A stretch of DNA of 64,000 nt from Pantoea sp. A4 (GTDB lineage Bacteria > Pseudomonadota > Gammaproteobacteria > Enterobacterales > Enterobacteriaceae): contig NZ_ALXE01000019.1 in assembly GCF_000295955.2 (NCBI RefSeq), positions 310,001 through 374,000 on the forward strand, in the 5' to 3' direction. Both the position numbers and the translations under genes were made by a program. The notes below the pieces were generated by a model. It searched no databases and had not been told where the DNA came from. It worked only from the letters and a program-made list of their open reading frames with translations. Positions 17,491-27,042 of this stretch are shown here, in pieces; position 1 is the stretch's first letter, and each line of letters starts with the position of its first letter.

Positions 17491-18457
17491 TTGCGCTTCG
17501 ACCGCTAGTGGAAGTTTAATTTTAGAAACAGGACATTTGCTATTCCCCCGCCCGCCAGGTTAGTCCCGATGTACTCTCTTCCGGATGCTGGGCAAAAATG
17601 GACACGCCATATATTGTGCTACTGTCCCATCAGACCATCGATATCCTAAACAGATAGGAGAAATCTTTAGGTAGCCGGAACTGGTATTCGTAATCTGTGT
17701 AATCTAAAGGGTGAAAATGCGATTAATAGGGCTTTACCGTTGATTTAGTATGATACTAAAGAGTATATTTGCAGCTACAGACTCTAGGAAATGGCCTGTA
17801 GTGCACTGACAGAATCGGGTCTCTGGTTGAAGGATGCAATTGAACGCCAGAGGAGTCATCTGGAACCCAACAGAGTTCGTATTCCCAAGAAGGAGTATAT
17901 GGAAGCCAGCAAAGTGATGATGCAATAGCGGTAGGATTATCTGAATGGACGCTGGGGAAAATATACCGCAGCAATATTTTAGCCAATTATAAAAGCAAAT
18001 ATGCTGCCTAATCCAGGCGATTAATCATTAGGTAATTAAAGATATAACAGTTCTTTCCATTTCAGTTCTTTTAATAACTTTTTTTGTTGAAAATCCATCA
18101 TATAATTACTGAAGTTTGCAATACTCACATAACATAATTATCAACATCCTCTACATTTCAATACAACAATTTTCAATCTGTTAAGTGGAAAAACTATAAC
18201 TGAATCAGAAATAAGACTATTACATCATAAATTCGCGCCTCGGGAAATAATTAACATAGTTCACTAACATGAAAATCAGAAACTAACAGATAAAAGACCA
18301 TTCTTTAAAATTCGTATAACCAAAAGAAATATGCACAACAACCACTAATTTTAATAAAGGCATTAATAAATAACAAAACATCTTGTCACACAAAAAAAAC
18401 CAAGTATTATACAGTAGTCGGAAAGTTGCGAACTTTTATTTGATTTATGGAGACTCA
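17491..18457. other. long AT-rich gap after the IS3 element
   Basis: Apart from the 45-codon frame at 17791-17928 nothing recognisable is present. The part from about 18000 to 18457 is very AT-rich and should contain the promoter of the interrupted nuclease-like gene. Confidence 0.4.
17791..17928 (+). CDS. small ORF or gene remnant, 45 codons
   Basis: The frame from the ATG at 17791 encodes a compact hydrophilic peptide containing LWLKDAIERQRSH and RIPKKEYMEASK, with protein-like codon use, ending at TAG 17926-17928. No good ribosome-binding site is seen. It may be the tail of a regulator or plasmid-type gene whose front was lost. I do not recognise the family. Confidence 0.3.
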   Translation: MACSALTESGLWLKDAIERQRSHLEPNRVRIPKKEYMEASKVMMQ

Positions 18458-20284
18458 ATGAAGATTTATTTACAGGATTTTGTAATTCCAAAGTCAGCTA
18501 AATTTTATAAACTAACAAAAACCCTACAGCCAGAAACAATAAAACGCTGCCTCAATGAGTTATCAAAAGAAAAATTAGGTTACTTTCTCAATCATGAGAT
18601 AAAAATAAACACAACAACACCCTCTGGGAAAAAAGCCACAGTATCATCGGCTTGTTTCAGAATAAACAACGACATAAGTTTCATAAAAAACAAAAAAATA
18701 AAAGAAATAAAACACGCCTTCATTATAATGATCGAGTTTGATAAATACTTAGCTATTTTCAAAAAAAATTGTTCAGATCCATTTTGGGTGCTAAATGAAT
18801 ATTTAGATTTATTCACCAGTAGTGAATTAAGTAGCTACATAGATGAAACCAACAACCCATGCTGTGAAAAATTGTCTGTAAATGGAATGTCTGTCGGAAA
18901 ATACGATATACTGAGGAAATCATATGAAGCGCATAACCTAATGGATTCACTTCCAACATTTAACAGTCATCGTCTGATTCCGAGAACTGCTAAATTCAGT
19001 GAAAATAAAAATAACTATTCAATTTCTATAAATACAAACAGAATTACAGAATTCTCTGCAAAAGACTCAGTTCAAAATATAATAGACTGGTGTTTCAATT
19101 TTAAATCACGAATTGAGAATAATAAAACCTCTCAGTTTATGGAGCAATTTTCCTCATCAATCGATTTAAAAAACTTACCATCTGAAATCATCCCAACAGG
19201 GGTTTTGATTAATGTCAATAGATTAATTGAAAGTTTAGACGAAAACCTTGAATTACATTATAACTCGCTCCCAATATCTGATATAAGAAAAAATCATTTA
19301 CTTAGAAAAAGTAAAGAATTGTTAGCTGTAAAAAAAGCAAAAAAAAACACTTATACTCTCATTGAAAGACATTTATTTTTGGTAAAGAATGAAAAATCAT
19401 TCACATTCAAATCAAATTCCTTATCTAAATATAGCATCTTTGATGCGAACAATGGCACAAGGAAAAGCATTCTATCCTTCTTAAACTTAAAGGGAAGCTT
19501 TGATATAACCTTTTCAGAGCTAAGTTATTTTTACACAAACAAACGACTTTATAAAGACTCAAATATGATTCAAAACGTTAGATTTATAACAGGAATTTAT
19601 GAAGGAGTTAAATCATTTGAATACGCATTAACTGAGAAAGGAGAAAAATACATATCAAAAACTAGTGTATCATTCCCTACTCACTCACTGTTCCATAGAG
19701 TTTAAGATTATTATAAAAATCAATCTGACATAATTATTTGCGATGATTTAGGAAGTCAAGAATGGGCTGACCACTTTATTTTCAAAAAAGTGAAATCAGG
19801 AACACCAAGTGTTATTCTCGTCCATAGTAAAGCTAAAGAAAAGACGTCACATGGCGCAAGTGAGATGCAAGAAGTTGTGGGGCAAGCAATTAAAAATTTA
19901 GGCAAGGTTATTTTAAGCGACGCAAACATTATAGATAAAAAAAATTTATGGACAAAAGGATACTCTCCCTCAATAAAAACACCGAAAGGTCAACCCAAGA
20001 AAAAAAGCTTTAACTCAAAGATCAACAGAATAAAATACCATTCAAATTTCAAATTTGATCACATAAAAAAACACATACTAGATATTATGTCATCTCCAAA
20101 CTGCCAAAGAGAAGTCGTTTTAGCTGTTAACTTTGTAAAAAAAAGCCATATTGATAATTTGGTAATTAAAGCTGAGAATAAAAAACTCTCATCTCACGAA
20201 AGTCAATTGCTTTGGTTAATGTCATCGTTTGTTTCCTCCTGTGTTGAGGTTGGAGTCCGTCCCAAGGTTTTATGTCGCCCATAG
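18458..20284 (+). pseudogene. 608-codon gene with nuclease-like C-terminus, split by one in-frame TAA
   Basis: The ATG at 18458 has GGAG five bases upstream. A first frame of 415 residues ends at TAA 19703-19705, but the same frame continues without a break to TAG at 20282-20284, giving one 608-codon gene with a single nonsense codon (for example CAA to TAA). The N-terminal two thirds are unrecognised. The part after the stop begins DIIICDDLGSQEWADHFI, then VILVHSKAKEK and GASEMQEVVGQAIKNLG; this order (acidic residues, H-x-K, then a Q-A-x-K-N helix) resembles a PD-(D/E)XK-like nuclease module fused to defence proteins. The gene is very AT-rich, fitting recent acquisition. Confidence 0.7.
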
Positions 20285-20732
20285 CCCAAAAAATTAACTA
20301 TTTATTTCTCATAATTTTTTAACGCAAAAAAATAAAAGGGATTAAATGGCCTAAATGATTTTAGGCCGTTTCACTGTCATCGAAATTGAATGTCATGCTG
20401 CCCTTCATTGATTTCTTGCAACAGCATCAACTGGTGAAGACATTTTTATTAGTACTGGCCATGCCGCTTTACAGGCCGATGGATAACAACGTTTTAGCCG
20501 AAAAAACAAAAGCATTTCTCGGCTAAATAGGAACGCCGACATAACTCAATGCCTAATATACCGAAAGGATGCAGACTCCCCTTAGACAAGTGCCGTGTTT
20601 CTGCTTATTTCAGAGGGAAAATTCTATCTGTTAGTCGATATAACGCGTCTTATTATGCTAGATGACCTCTTTCTTACGAAGAAGACTGGTCGAATACTCT
20701 ACCTTACGCAGATACTGAACAACGTGAAAAGA
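20285..20732. other. convergent gap between the interrupted gene and the NACHT gene
   Basis: Only the hairpin at 20348-20367 stands out. The stretch 20390-20590 has core-like base composition but no long frame, so it may be the remnant of an older gene. Confidence 0.35.
20348..20367 (+). terminator. hairpin after the interrupted nuclease-like gene
   Basis: GGCCTAAA (20348-20355) and TTTAGGCC (20360-20367) pair perfectly around a four-base loop. It lies 64 bases past the TAG at 20284. The following bases (gtttcac) are only weakly T-rich. Confidence 0.5.
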
Positions 20733-23700
20733 TCACACTGCTGTCTGGTGTGTCAGGTCCAGCACCACGATCTCTACACGTCCCTGCTGGAATGCCTGGC
20801 AGCGTCGCTCCAGCATTTCTTTCATCTCGGATGGCGACCTGGGTTTTGCAACCTTGCCTCCCGGGCTTTTAAGGGCGTGATTACGCCCTCCTCGTTTGCC
20901 AAACCACAATACTAGATAGATGCCGATACCGCTTGCTCGGTAATCAGGAGTATACAACCTGTCCAACTGTTCGTCGGCGGCGGTCCATACGGACTGGTGC
21001 CACTGGCCCTTCACTTCGATGCAGATGCGAGGTGTGCCGGCGAAACAGGCGATATCGGCTTTCTTGTCGGCGGCAAGATGAGCTTCAGGTTCGTAAGCGA
21101 CAAGTGACGAACCTTCTCGCAGCAAGGACACCAGCCAATCCCGGCAACGCTCTTCGCCATGGGGCTCGAGTTGGTTATCGCAGTAGAAGCCTCGCCAGGA
21201 GTCCACGTCATCGCTGGTAATCTTGCCCTGGACAACATTGAGCTCAGCCAGTACGAAAGCTTTCAGATCAGCTTCGTTATCAGGTGCGGCGTCATCTGCA
21301 ATCGCTCGTAGGTCCTTTAGTGTAGCGGGGGTGTATGATGCGTCGTATTGGCGTCGTCGCTGGTTTGCACGCGCTTCGAGCAGTCGTCCACTGTAGCTAT
21401 TGAGCCGGCCTGTGCAGAGCAGATCCAACGCTTCCACTGCTTCTGGCGTAGTGAGGTTTCCCAAGGCGTCGATAAGGTGAACCAGACTAGCGGCCATATC
21501 TTGGTTATGAAAAGATCCTGTGTCGAGGTCCCCCATCCTACATTGGGGCAGTGGCCACAACGAGCGGAAACTCTTGATCATCCAAGCCATTACCGGGACT
21601 TCCAGTTTTATCGTGCGGCCGTCCCAACCACCGTAGCGTCCGATGATCAGTTCACGAAATTCTTCCAGCAAGTGTTTGTTCAGTCGCTTCTGTACAAGGC
21701 GCTCTCGGGTATCGTCAAAACTGACCACCAAACCTACGGAGTCCCAGATAAGGCTGTGCTCCTTAGTGAGAGGGGGGCGGGTGCGGGCCAGTGAACGTAA
21801 GGCATCGTACTCTTCAGCGTCCAGCAGCATCCTGACCAGTTCCCGTTCGATGTATGTAGGGAGTGAGTCAAACTGCTCAAGCCATGTGCGCGCTAGGTCG
21901 GCAGCGAAAACACGGGCGTCGTCGTCGTAGAGAAGCTCGCCCAGCCCATTGTCGGTATAGCCGCCAAGTATGTGGGGTTCGCAGCGAAGTCGTAGTGCTT
22001 TTTGCAAGAGCATGCGTGACTTGAGCTCTGAGTTCAGGTCTGTCTGCAAAGTGCGAGGGTCGTTTTTGAAGAGATACTGCACCGCTAAGAATCCGGTCAA
22101 CAGCACAACCTCGTCGAGATCCTTGAAACCTCTTCCGTCTTGTTGTCGCACAGTGAGTGCAGCAGCGATGATGAAAGGAGAAAGCCCCTCTTCCTCCGCG
22201 AGGTCATGGGAGGGTAAGAACCATTGCTGCTGTCCAAGGAAACTGGCTATCTCGGTGAGTGACAGGCTATGAGGTATCTGCTGGAGATAGGCTTCAAACC
22301 CCAGCAGAAACGACTGAGCTAGGTCTTGCCCCAGCCAGCTCGCCAAGCGTTCGGTATCGCAAGCGTCGAATCGAAAGGCTTTTGAGCTGCCGAGGTAGAC
22401 TTGGGCGATTTCGATGAGACTGGTGAAATCTCCCTTGAGGATCGACTCGGTTTTTACCAAGTAGGTACTCCGCAAGGCCGACAACTTTTGCTGTTGCTCG
22501 AGTGCGTGTTGTTGCTCGAGTTCCTCTGTGAGAGAACTGAGTTCTCGGTTCGAGGGGAAAAGTTGCAATTGCGCGAGCCACGCCAGTCGATCGCCATGTT
22601 TAGCTGCGAAAGCATGAGCCGCTTCACGTAATGCGACACCTTGATCCTCGGTATGGTGTATGAGAACGACGATTTCTTGCCAGCGTTGGTCGCCAAGATC
22701 CTGTGGATTGAGCGAGTCCAGCAGAACAATGGCATCCTCTTCCGAACATCCTAGATGTTGCGAGGCTCTTTGTAAGTCCTGCTCCCTTTGCATCAAGCTC
22801 TCCTCTCCAACGTTTTCGAGTAGCACCAATTTCTGCAAACGGCGGCGCAATACGCTGTCGTCCCGCAAGTGTTGGTGGGTCTCCTCGGCCATGATGGGAA
22901 AGGATCCGTGAAGGGCTGAAAAATGCAGCCAGCCCCAAAGCTCATTGATATCAGGCATTTGCTCTTTCAGATACCGCCCGATCAGTTGCATCACCAAGTC
23001 CGCCAAGCCGCTTCTCTGTTGATCTGGGCTGAAGGGGGCCGGTGAACTGACGCTAGCTGTGAGCACGTTCAAGAATGAAGCCATACGATCGGTAGGAAAG
23101 TGCTTTATGACGTGGTCGTATTTCGACATGCCCATATCACCGATACGGAAAGGGTGGTGCTCGCAACAAATCACGCACTCGGCCATTGTAGTGTTCGGAA
23201 AACTGTAGCCGTGCAAACCGATCAGGTTGAGAGCGAGTTGGCTTGCGTCGTTTGAACCCTGGCTTCGTAGCAAAATCAGCAGCTCTGTCGCCTGTTCTGA
23301 TGTTTGCTGCGCGCAAAGCGCTTGCAGCGCTGACCGCCGTAATGCGAACGCTTCCTTTGGGTCAACCACTAGCGACCGCAGAATAGTTTCCAGTTGGTTG
23401 ACGACAGGGTTTCCCTGAATGGACTCGAGCAGCAGCAAGCGAAGTTGAAAGGGCATGCCCTTGTCAGGCAGGATCGCCAGCAACTCGGTTTTCATTCCGG
23501 GCTTGATCGCCTCCCTCAAGCTGATCTGATGGTTGGCGGGTAGGAAGCCGGGATTGTCGGTGGCCAGTCGTCGCAGCGCGCGCAAGAGCATCGATGCTTG
23601 CACTTCGCTGAGTTGCCCGACATCACCGTACTCGATGATGCCCATCGGGTCCGTAGCAATCACATCGGATGCGAGATGAGTATCCAGGGCCAGCCAAGCA

Positions 23701-24725
23701 TGGAGGCCGCGCAGATGGCTTGGGACAATACCTTGTCGATGGAATAAGGCTAGTAGCCTGCGCCGCTTGCGATGTGTATCGGCACAACGCATGAGCCAGT
23801 GCGCTGCCAAGTATTCGCCAAGACTGCGATGGGCATATGTGAAGCGGTCCACACCAACAGCCTCGAACAGGCGGGTCGATAGTGCAGCGAGGAGATGATC
23901 CGCGTCTGCTAGTTCCTGGACCTCGACCAATCTTAATTCGGCAGTAGTGTCAGCCTTACGACAGATAACTTCGCAGCCGCTGATGATCATTGCGGCGCAA
24001 GCGGCACTAGCGGCATGGCGTTGACTATCTTGGCTTGGTCCCCCAGCGGATTTGACCTCGTTTCGCTCCTTAAGCAGTTGCCTAGTGGCGAGTTCGAACA
24101 TCTGCTTGCGACTTTCCGGTCTTTCGCCCGCCTTGGCGCTTTCCACCAACAGCTCCAGTGTGTAAGGGTTACCCAACCAATTGTGCAGCCAGCTTGCGCG
24201 CAAGCGCTCGAAAAGGTCCGATGCCACTGCATGCGGTAGCTTATCGTTCAGGAACCGGCGGATCTCCTCATCATTCAATGCGCGCAGGTGCAGTTGTACG
24301 GGCTGTTTCTCATACGTCGATTCCACGGCCCTTGTAGCTGCGGCGCCAAACCAGTCCGCCGCACGACAAGAAAGCAGGAATGGTGGGTAGCCTTTCTCAC
24401 CAAGTCTATCGAGTACTCGCTCAATGGCTTCTACGGATGAGTGGGCCGTCAGCTCGTCCAGAGCATCGATCACTAGAATCTGGTTGGCATCTATGTCTTG
24501 CAACCTGCGTGGCGGGTGTAGGAGTTGGTGGGCGGTGATGAAAAGGTAGCCATGTTGGTTAGCAAGCCACTTGAGCAGAGTGGTCTTACCCATACCGGCG
24601 TCACCTAAAATGATCAAAGGCTGGGCATGGATGTTGAATTTAGCATGGAGTTGGGTATGCGCTAACTCGATCCTCTCTCTGTTTTCGCTGTACCAGAGTG
24701 TCCTTGGTAAAAAACTGTGTCCCAT
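20733..24725 (-). CDS. large NACHT-type STAND NTPase with C-terminal PD-(D/E)XK-like nuclease
   Basis: A 1330-residue protein. The NTPase is at the very N-terminus: Walker A LGDAGMGKTT with the P-loop at residues 41-48 and Walker B ILVIDALDEL near 83-92, the NACHT/STAND form. A long helical-repeat region (about 300-1150) would be the sensor. Near the C-terminus D-x12-EVKGQW (Asp near 1223, Glu near 1237, Lys near 1239; KADIACF...ICIEVKG) is a PD-(D/E)XK nuclease core. This reverses the usual order, in which the effector is N-terminal. The start at 24725 lacks a clear ribosome-binding site, and the frame stays open 26 more codons upstream with no standard start, so the N-terminus may be shortened. 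A stand-alone bacterial NLR-like defence gene is the best reading. Confidence 0.72.
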   Translation of the reverse strand: MGHSFLPRTLWYSENRERIELAHTQLHAKFNIHAQPLIILGDAGMGKTTLLKWLANQHGYLFITAHQLLHPPRRLQDIDANQILVIDALDELTAHSSVEAIERVLDRLGEKGYPPFLLSCRAADWFGAAATRAVESTYEKQPVQLHLRALNDEEIRRFLNDKLPHAVASDLFERLRASWLHNWLGNPYTLELLVESAKAGERPESRKQMFELATRQLLKERNEVKSAGGPSQDSQRHAASAACAAMIISGCEVICRKADTTAELRLVEVQELADADHLLAALSTRLFEAVGVDRFTYAHRSLGEYLAAHWLMRCADTHRKRRRLLALFHRQGIVPSHLRGLHAWLALDTHLASDVIATDPMGIIEYGDVGQLSEVQASMLLRALRRLATDNPGFLPANHQISLREAIKPGMKTELLAILPDKGMPFQLRLLLLESIQGNPVVNQLETILRSLVVDPKEAFALRRSALQALCAQQTSEQATELLILLRSQGSNDASQLALNLIGLHGYSFPNTTMAECVICCEHHPFRIGDMGMSKYDHVIKHFPTDRMASFLNVLTASVSSPAPFSPDQQRSGLADLVMQLIGRYLKEQMPDINELWGWLHFSALHGSFPIMAEETHQHLRDDSVLRRRLQKLVLLENVGEESLMQREQDLQRASQHLGCSEEDAIVLLDSLNPQDLGDQRWQEIVVLIHHTEDQGVALREAAHAFAAKHGDRLAWLAQLQLFPSNRELSSLTEELEQQHALEQQQKLSALRSTYLVKTESILKGDFTSLIEIAQVYLGSSKAFRFDACDTERLASWLGQDLAQSFLLGFEAYLQQIPHSLSLTEIASFLGQQQWFLPSHDLAEEEGLSPFIIAAALTVRQQDGRGFKDLDEVVLLTGFLAVQYLFKNDPRTLQTDLNSELKSRMLLQKALRLRCEPHILGGYTDNGLGELLYDDDARVFAADLARTWLEQFDSLPTYIERELVRMLLDAEEYDALRSLARTRPPLTKEHSLIWDSVGLVVSFDDTRERLVQKRLNKHLLEEFRELIIGRYGGWDGRTIKLEVPVMAWMIKSFRSLWPLPQCRMGDLDTGSFHNQDMAASLVHLIDALGNLTTPEAVEALDLLCTGRLNSYSGRLLEARANQRRRQYDASYTPATLKDLRAIADDAAPDNEADLKAFVLAELNVVQGKITSDDVDSWRGFYCDNQLEPHGEERCRDWLVSLLREGSSLVAYEPEAHLAADKKADIACFAGTPRICIEVKGQWHQSVWTAADEQLDRLYTPDYRASGIGIYLVLWFGKRGGRNHALKSPGGKVAKPRSPSEMKEMLERRCQAFQQGRVEIVVLDLTHQTAV

Positions 24726-25296
24726 GGAGAGCTCTACTGTCTCAAATGTAAGTGGGGTTACGCTAATACTACCAATTGCTGGCGTTAACCGGATTCGAAT
24801 CTTTTAGTTGTGTATCACGGGGCTGATGACTCCCCAAAAAAACAGGCATGGAGTGCTATGATCTACTGACTAGGCTAACAAATTCAATGAGATCTCCTCT
24901 ATGCCTATTCGTCTAGCATGTCAGACTCTTCTGTAATGCTTTACTCTCAACACACGAATGTCGGCAAAATACGATTATCGATTCCATGGTTGCACTTATA
25001 GAGGGACAACGCTTTCTCTCACGAGTACTGGACGTTATTTTAGCGTTACTCATTCAGCAGTCTAGCATCATCAATATAAATGTCCGCATTCCTTTGCAGC
25101 GCTGATCCAAATCAGATTTTATCTATCTGATAACCCCCCCCTTGATTGATATGTTGTATCAATGGCATTTTGACTTAAACAGTTCTTTTAAACAGTTTTG
25201 CGCAGCCTTCAGCAGTTGGTGGTCACTCTGGTGGTCTTGACAGAAAGAGAATTCAGGTTTAGCTTACTTATTAGCCAGTTACTGGCAAAGGCGATC
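24726..25296. other. island end: non-coding stretch up to the att site
   Basis: No supported gene. The first 78 bases continue the NACHT reading frame on the minus strand. There is a run of eight C near 25133-25140 followed by the short inverted repeat ttgat/atcaa near 25142-25163. I see no integrase or excisionase here, so the integrase must be at the other island end. Confidence 0.4.
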
Positions 25297-25312
25297 CCAG
25301 TCAGAGGAGCCA
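25297..25312 (+). other. attachment site (attR): 3' end of tRNA-Asn
   Basis: CCAGTCAGAGGAGCCA is identical to the last 16 bases of enterobacterial tRNA-Asn, including CCA, and the following A extends the match to the 17-base core used by the Yersinia high-pathogenicity island and related Asn-tRNA islands. The bases further upstream (ttactggcaaaggcgat) are not the rest of a tRNA, so this is the partial copy left at the distal end of an inserted element. It fixes the right border of the island. Confidence 0.88.
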
Positions 25313-25320
25313 AATTTAAG

Positions 25321-25353
25321 AAACCCGCTCAGGTAAACCTGAGCGGGTTTTTT
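25321..25353 (+). terminator. tRNA-Asn terminator next to attR
   Basis: ACCCGCTCAGG and CCTGAGCGGGT form an 11-bp perfect stem with a TAAA loop, followed by six T. It lies 10 bases past the tRNA end and would have terminated the tRNA-Asn transcript before the island inserted. Confidence 0.92.
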
Positions 25354-25364
25354 GTTATGGCTAC

Positions 25365-25664
25365 TCATTCATGCGCTGTAGTCGTTTGCAATGATGATTT
25401 TGTGTTCCATAAGGGTGTTGTGTTGATGTTGTTATGGGGCAAAAATGATTTGCCATCAGGTTTAATTGCATCATGCATATCGTTAATTTCTTTAGTTATT
25501 TCAGGATCTTCCTGTCCTTTACTCATATGGATGTTTACAATATCGGGGGGAGGCTGGCCTATAAGCTTCATACATTCCTCAGAAGGATTAATCCTATCGC
25601 ATTCTGCATAGCTAAAATGAATAGGAGTGAACATTAAAATTACAAGTAAAATTTTATTACTCAT
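25365..25664 (-). CDS. small secreted protein, candidate periplasmic partner of the amidase
   Basis: A 99-residue protein starting at the ATG at 25664, which has GGGGG five bases upstream. It begins with a typical signal peptide (MSNKILLVILMFTPIHFSYA) predicted to be cut before ECD. The mature part contains two cysteines and a proline-rich GQPPPD, and is otherwise hydrophilic. It is the last gene of the three-gene cluster. A periplasmic protein next to a peptidoglycan amidase could be an immunity protein; this is inference only. The frame extends upstream to 25835 but overlaps the preceding gene and lacks the signal-peptide logic. Confidence 0.6.
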   Translation of the reverse strand: MSNKILLVILMFTPIHFSYAECDRINPSEECMKLIGQPPPDIVNIHMSKGQEDPEITKEINDMHDAIKPDGKSFLPHNNINTTPLWNTKSSLQTTTAHE

Positions 25665-25686
25665 ATTACCCCCTAAGATTAGATAA

Positions 25687-26271
25687 CTAAGATTTTTCTT
25701 TGTCATTGATTGAAGCTTGACTATTTTTGTTTTCACTAACGGGTCGAGAATGCTGTTGATTACTCGCAGACATTTCACCTTTTTTGTACTGGAAATCATA
25801 GGGAATATGGAGAGCATAAAGAATAATAACACCACCGATAACTATCCCAAAAATGCCCGGTGTTTTAGTTGTTAGCGTGACACTTTTGAACACACTTTGA
25901 TTATCACCTGTCGAGAAGGTTGAATCATCTTTTCCAGAAAAAAATGAGAGAGATAATCCACCAAAAACAATTGCTCCTCCCATAAGGATACTTAACCCGC
26001 GTAAAAACTGTGAAGCAATCATAGCCGCACCGCTAATTGCAATCATAGAGTTACTATTAATACCACTAACAAGCAGTGGAATTTGACGATCAAGGACAAG
26101 ACAAGCATACAAAATACATAAAACGGTTATCAAACCAAAACCTAATACAACAACCATCCACACACGTGACTGCCAGACAGGGAAAAGATTGTTAAAACGT
26201 CGCCTTTCTACAAAAGGTTGATTAGGATTCGTAGCATCAGGAACACTCTGTTTATTCATTTCTTCTGACAT
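25687..26271 (-). CDS. membrane protein with three or four transmembrane segments
   Basis: A 194-residue protein. Hydrophobic stretches are VWMVVVLGFGLITVLCILYACL, a weaker one around IAISGAAMIAS, LRGLSILMGGAIVFGGLSL and GIFGIVIGGVIILYAL; both ends are hydrophilic. It sits between the amidase gene and the small secreted-protein gene on the same strand, 60 and 22 bases apart. It could be a holin-like or immunity membrane protein, but I do not recognise the family. Confidence 0.6.
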   Translation of the reverse strand: MSEEMNKQSVPDATNPNQPFVERRRFNNLFPVWQSRVWMVVVLGFGLITVLCILYACLVLDRQIPLLVSGINSNSMIAISGAAMIASQFLRGLSILMGGAIVFGGLSLSFFSGKDDSTFSTGDNQSVFKSVTLTTKTPGIFGIVIGGVIILYALHIPYDFQYKKGEMSASNQQHSRPVSENKNSQASINDKEKS

Positions 26272-26331
26272 AAAGACCTCGTAATTTTATAAAATCACTG
26301 TGTGATTTGACATGGGATCTTTAAAAGAAAT

Positions 26332-27042
26332 TTAGCTTTCATCCCATGAAAGGCTTTCCTTTCTTGAGCAGATAAAAGAGCCAGCATTTGGGTTGTTGAC
26401 GCAGGATGGCCAGCGGCTAGTCAGGTAGCGATTTTTTGCAATCCAGGCGATAGAAACACTATCTCCTTGGTTACCGCCTAATATCCTGTAATTATTTTCA
26501 TCTTCACCAACATAGAATCCGACATGGCCTGATACCCCCTCTTTAGATTTCCGCCAAAACACCATAACGGCTCCAGGTGTGGGTTGTGCATCTACGCCAA
26601 AGTTTTTCCATGACCGGGCCAGTAATGGGTTTGTCGGTAAGGACTCATCCTGTAATGTACTGCCAAGGCAATGAGCAACAAATAACCCACACCATGGAAT
26701 TTCATCGTCCGGGTAGTGAATATCCAGGTCATTTGCCCAGTCAAGAATGATAATATTCGATCCAGGGCCTAATTTTTCTCTAACACCTAGTAGCCTTCTC
26801 GCTTCGTTCAACCAAACCAGATCCAGTCGAAAAACAGATTGCTGAGCCGGGAGGTCCACATTTTGCGACGGGAAAAGCGCAGCGAGCGTTTTCTTTCCCG
26901 GAATACCATCAACAACGAGATTATTTTTACTCTGAAATATTTTCAACGCATTAATTGTTTTTCTACCATAAACACCATCAATAGGACCAGGATCGATACT
27001 TAATACTTGTAGCCGTTTTTGTATCTCACTTATTTTAGGCAT
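26332..27042 (-). CDS. peptidoglycan amidase-like protein (PG-binding domain plus CHAP/NlpC-P60-type, TIGR02594-like)
   Basis: A 236-residue protein. Residues 1-60 form a PG-binding repeat (EIQKRLQVL...IDGVYGRKTINALKIFQSKNNL...DGIPGKKTLAAL). The C-terminal half has the TIGR02594 pattern: WLNEARRLLGVRE, then IPWCGLFVAHCL with the catalytic Cys, then SGHVGFYVGED with the His and ILGGNQGDSV. Such proteins cleave peptide bonds in peptidoglycan and occur as phage lysins and as toxins delivered by secretion systems. No signal peptide is visible, so export would need a dedicated system or a holin. It leads a three-gene cluster. Confidence 0.78.
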   Translation of the reverse strand: MPKISEIQKRLQVLSIDPGPIDGVYGRKTINALKIFQSKNNLVVDGIPGKKTLAALFPSQNVDLPAQQSVFRLDLVWLNEARRLLGVREKLGPGSNIIILDWANDLDIHYPDDEIPWCGLFVAHCLGSTLQDESLPTNPLLARSWKNFGVDAQPTPGAVMVFWRKSKEGVSGHVGFYVGEDENNYRILGGNQGDSVSIAWIAKNRYLTSRWPSCVNNPNAGSFICSRKESLSWDES

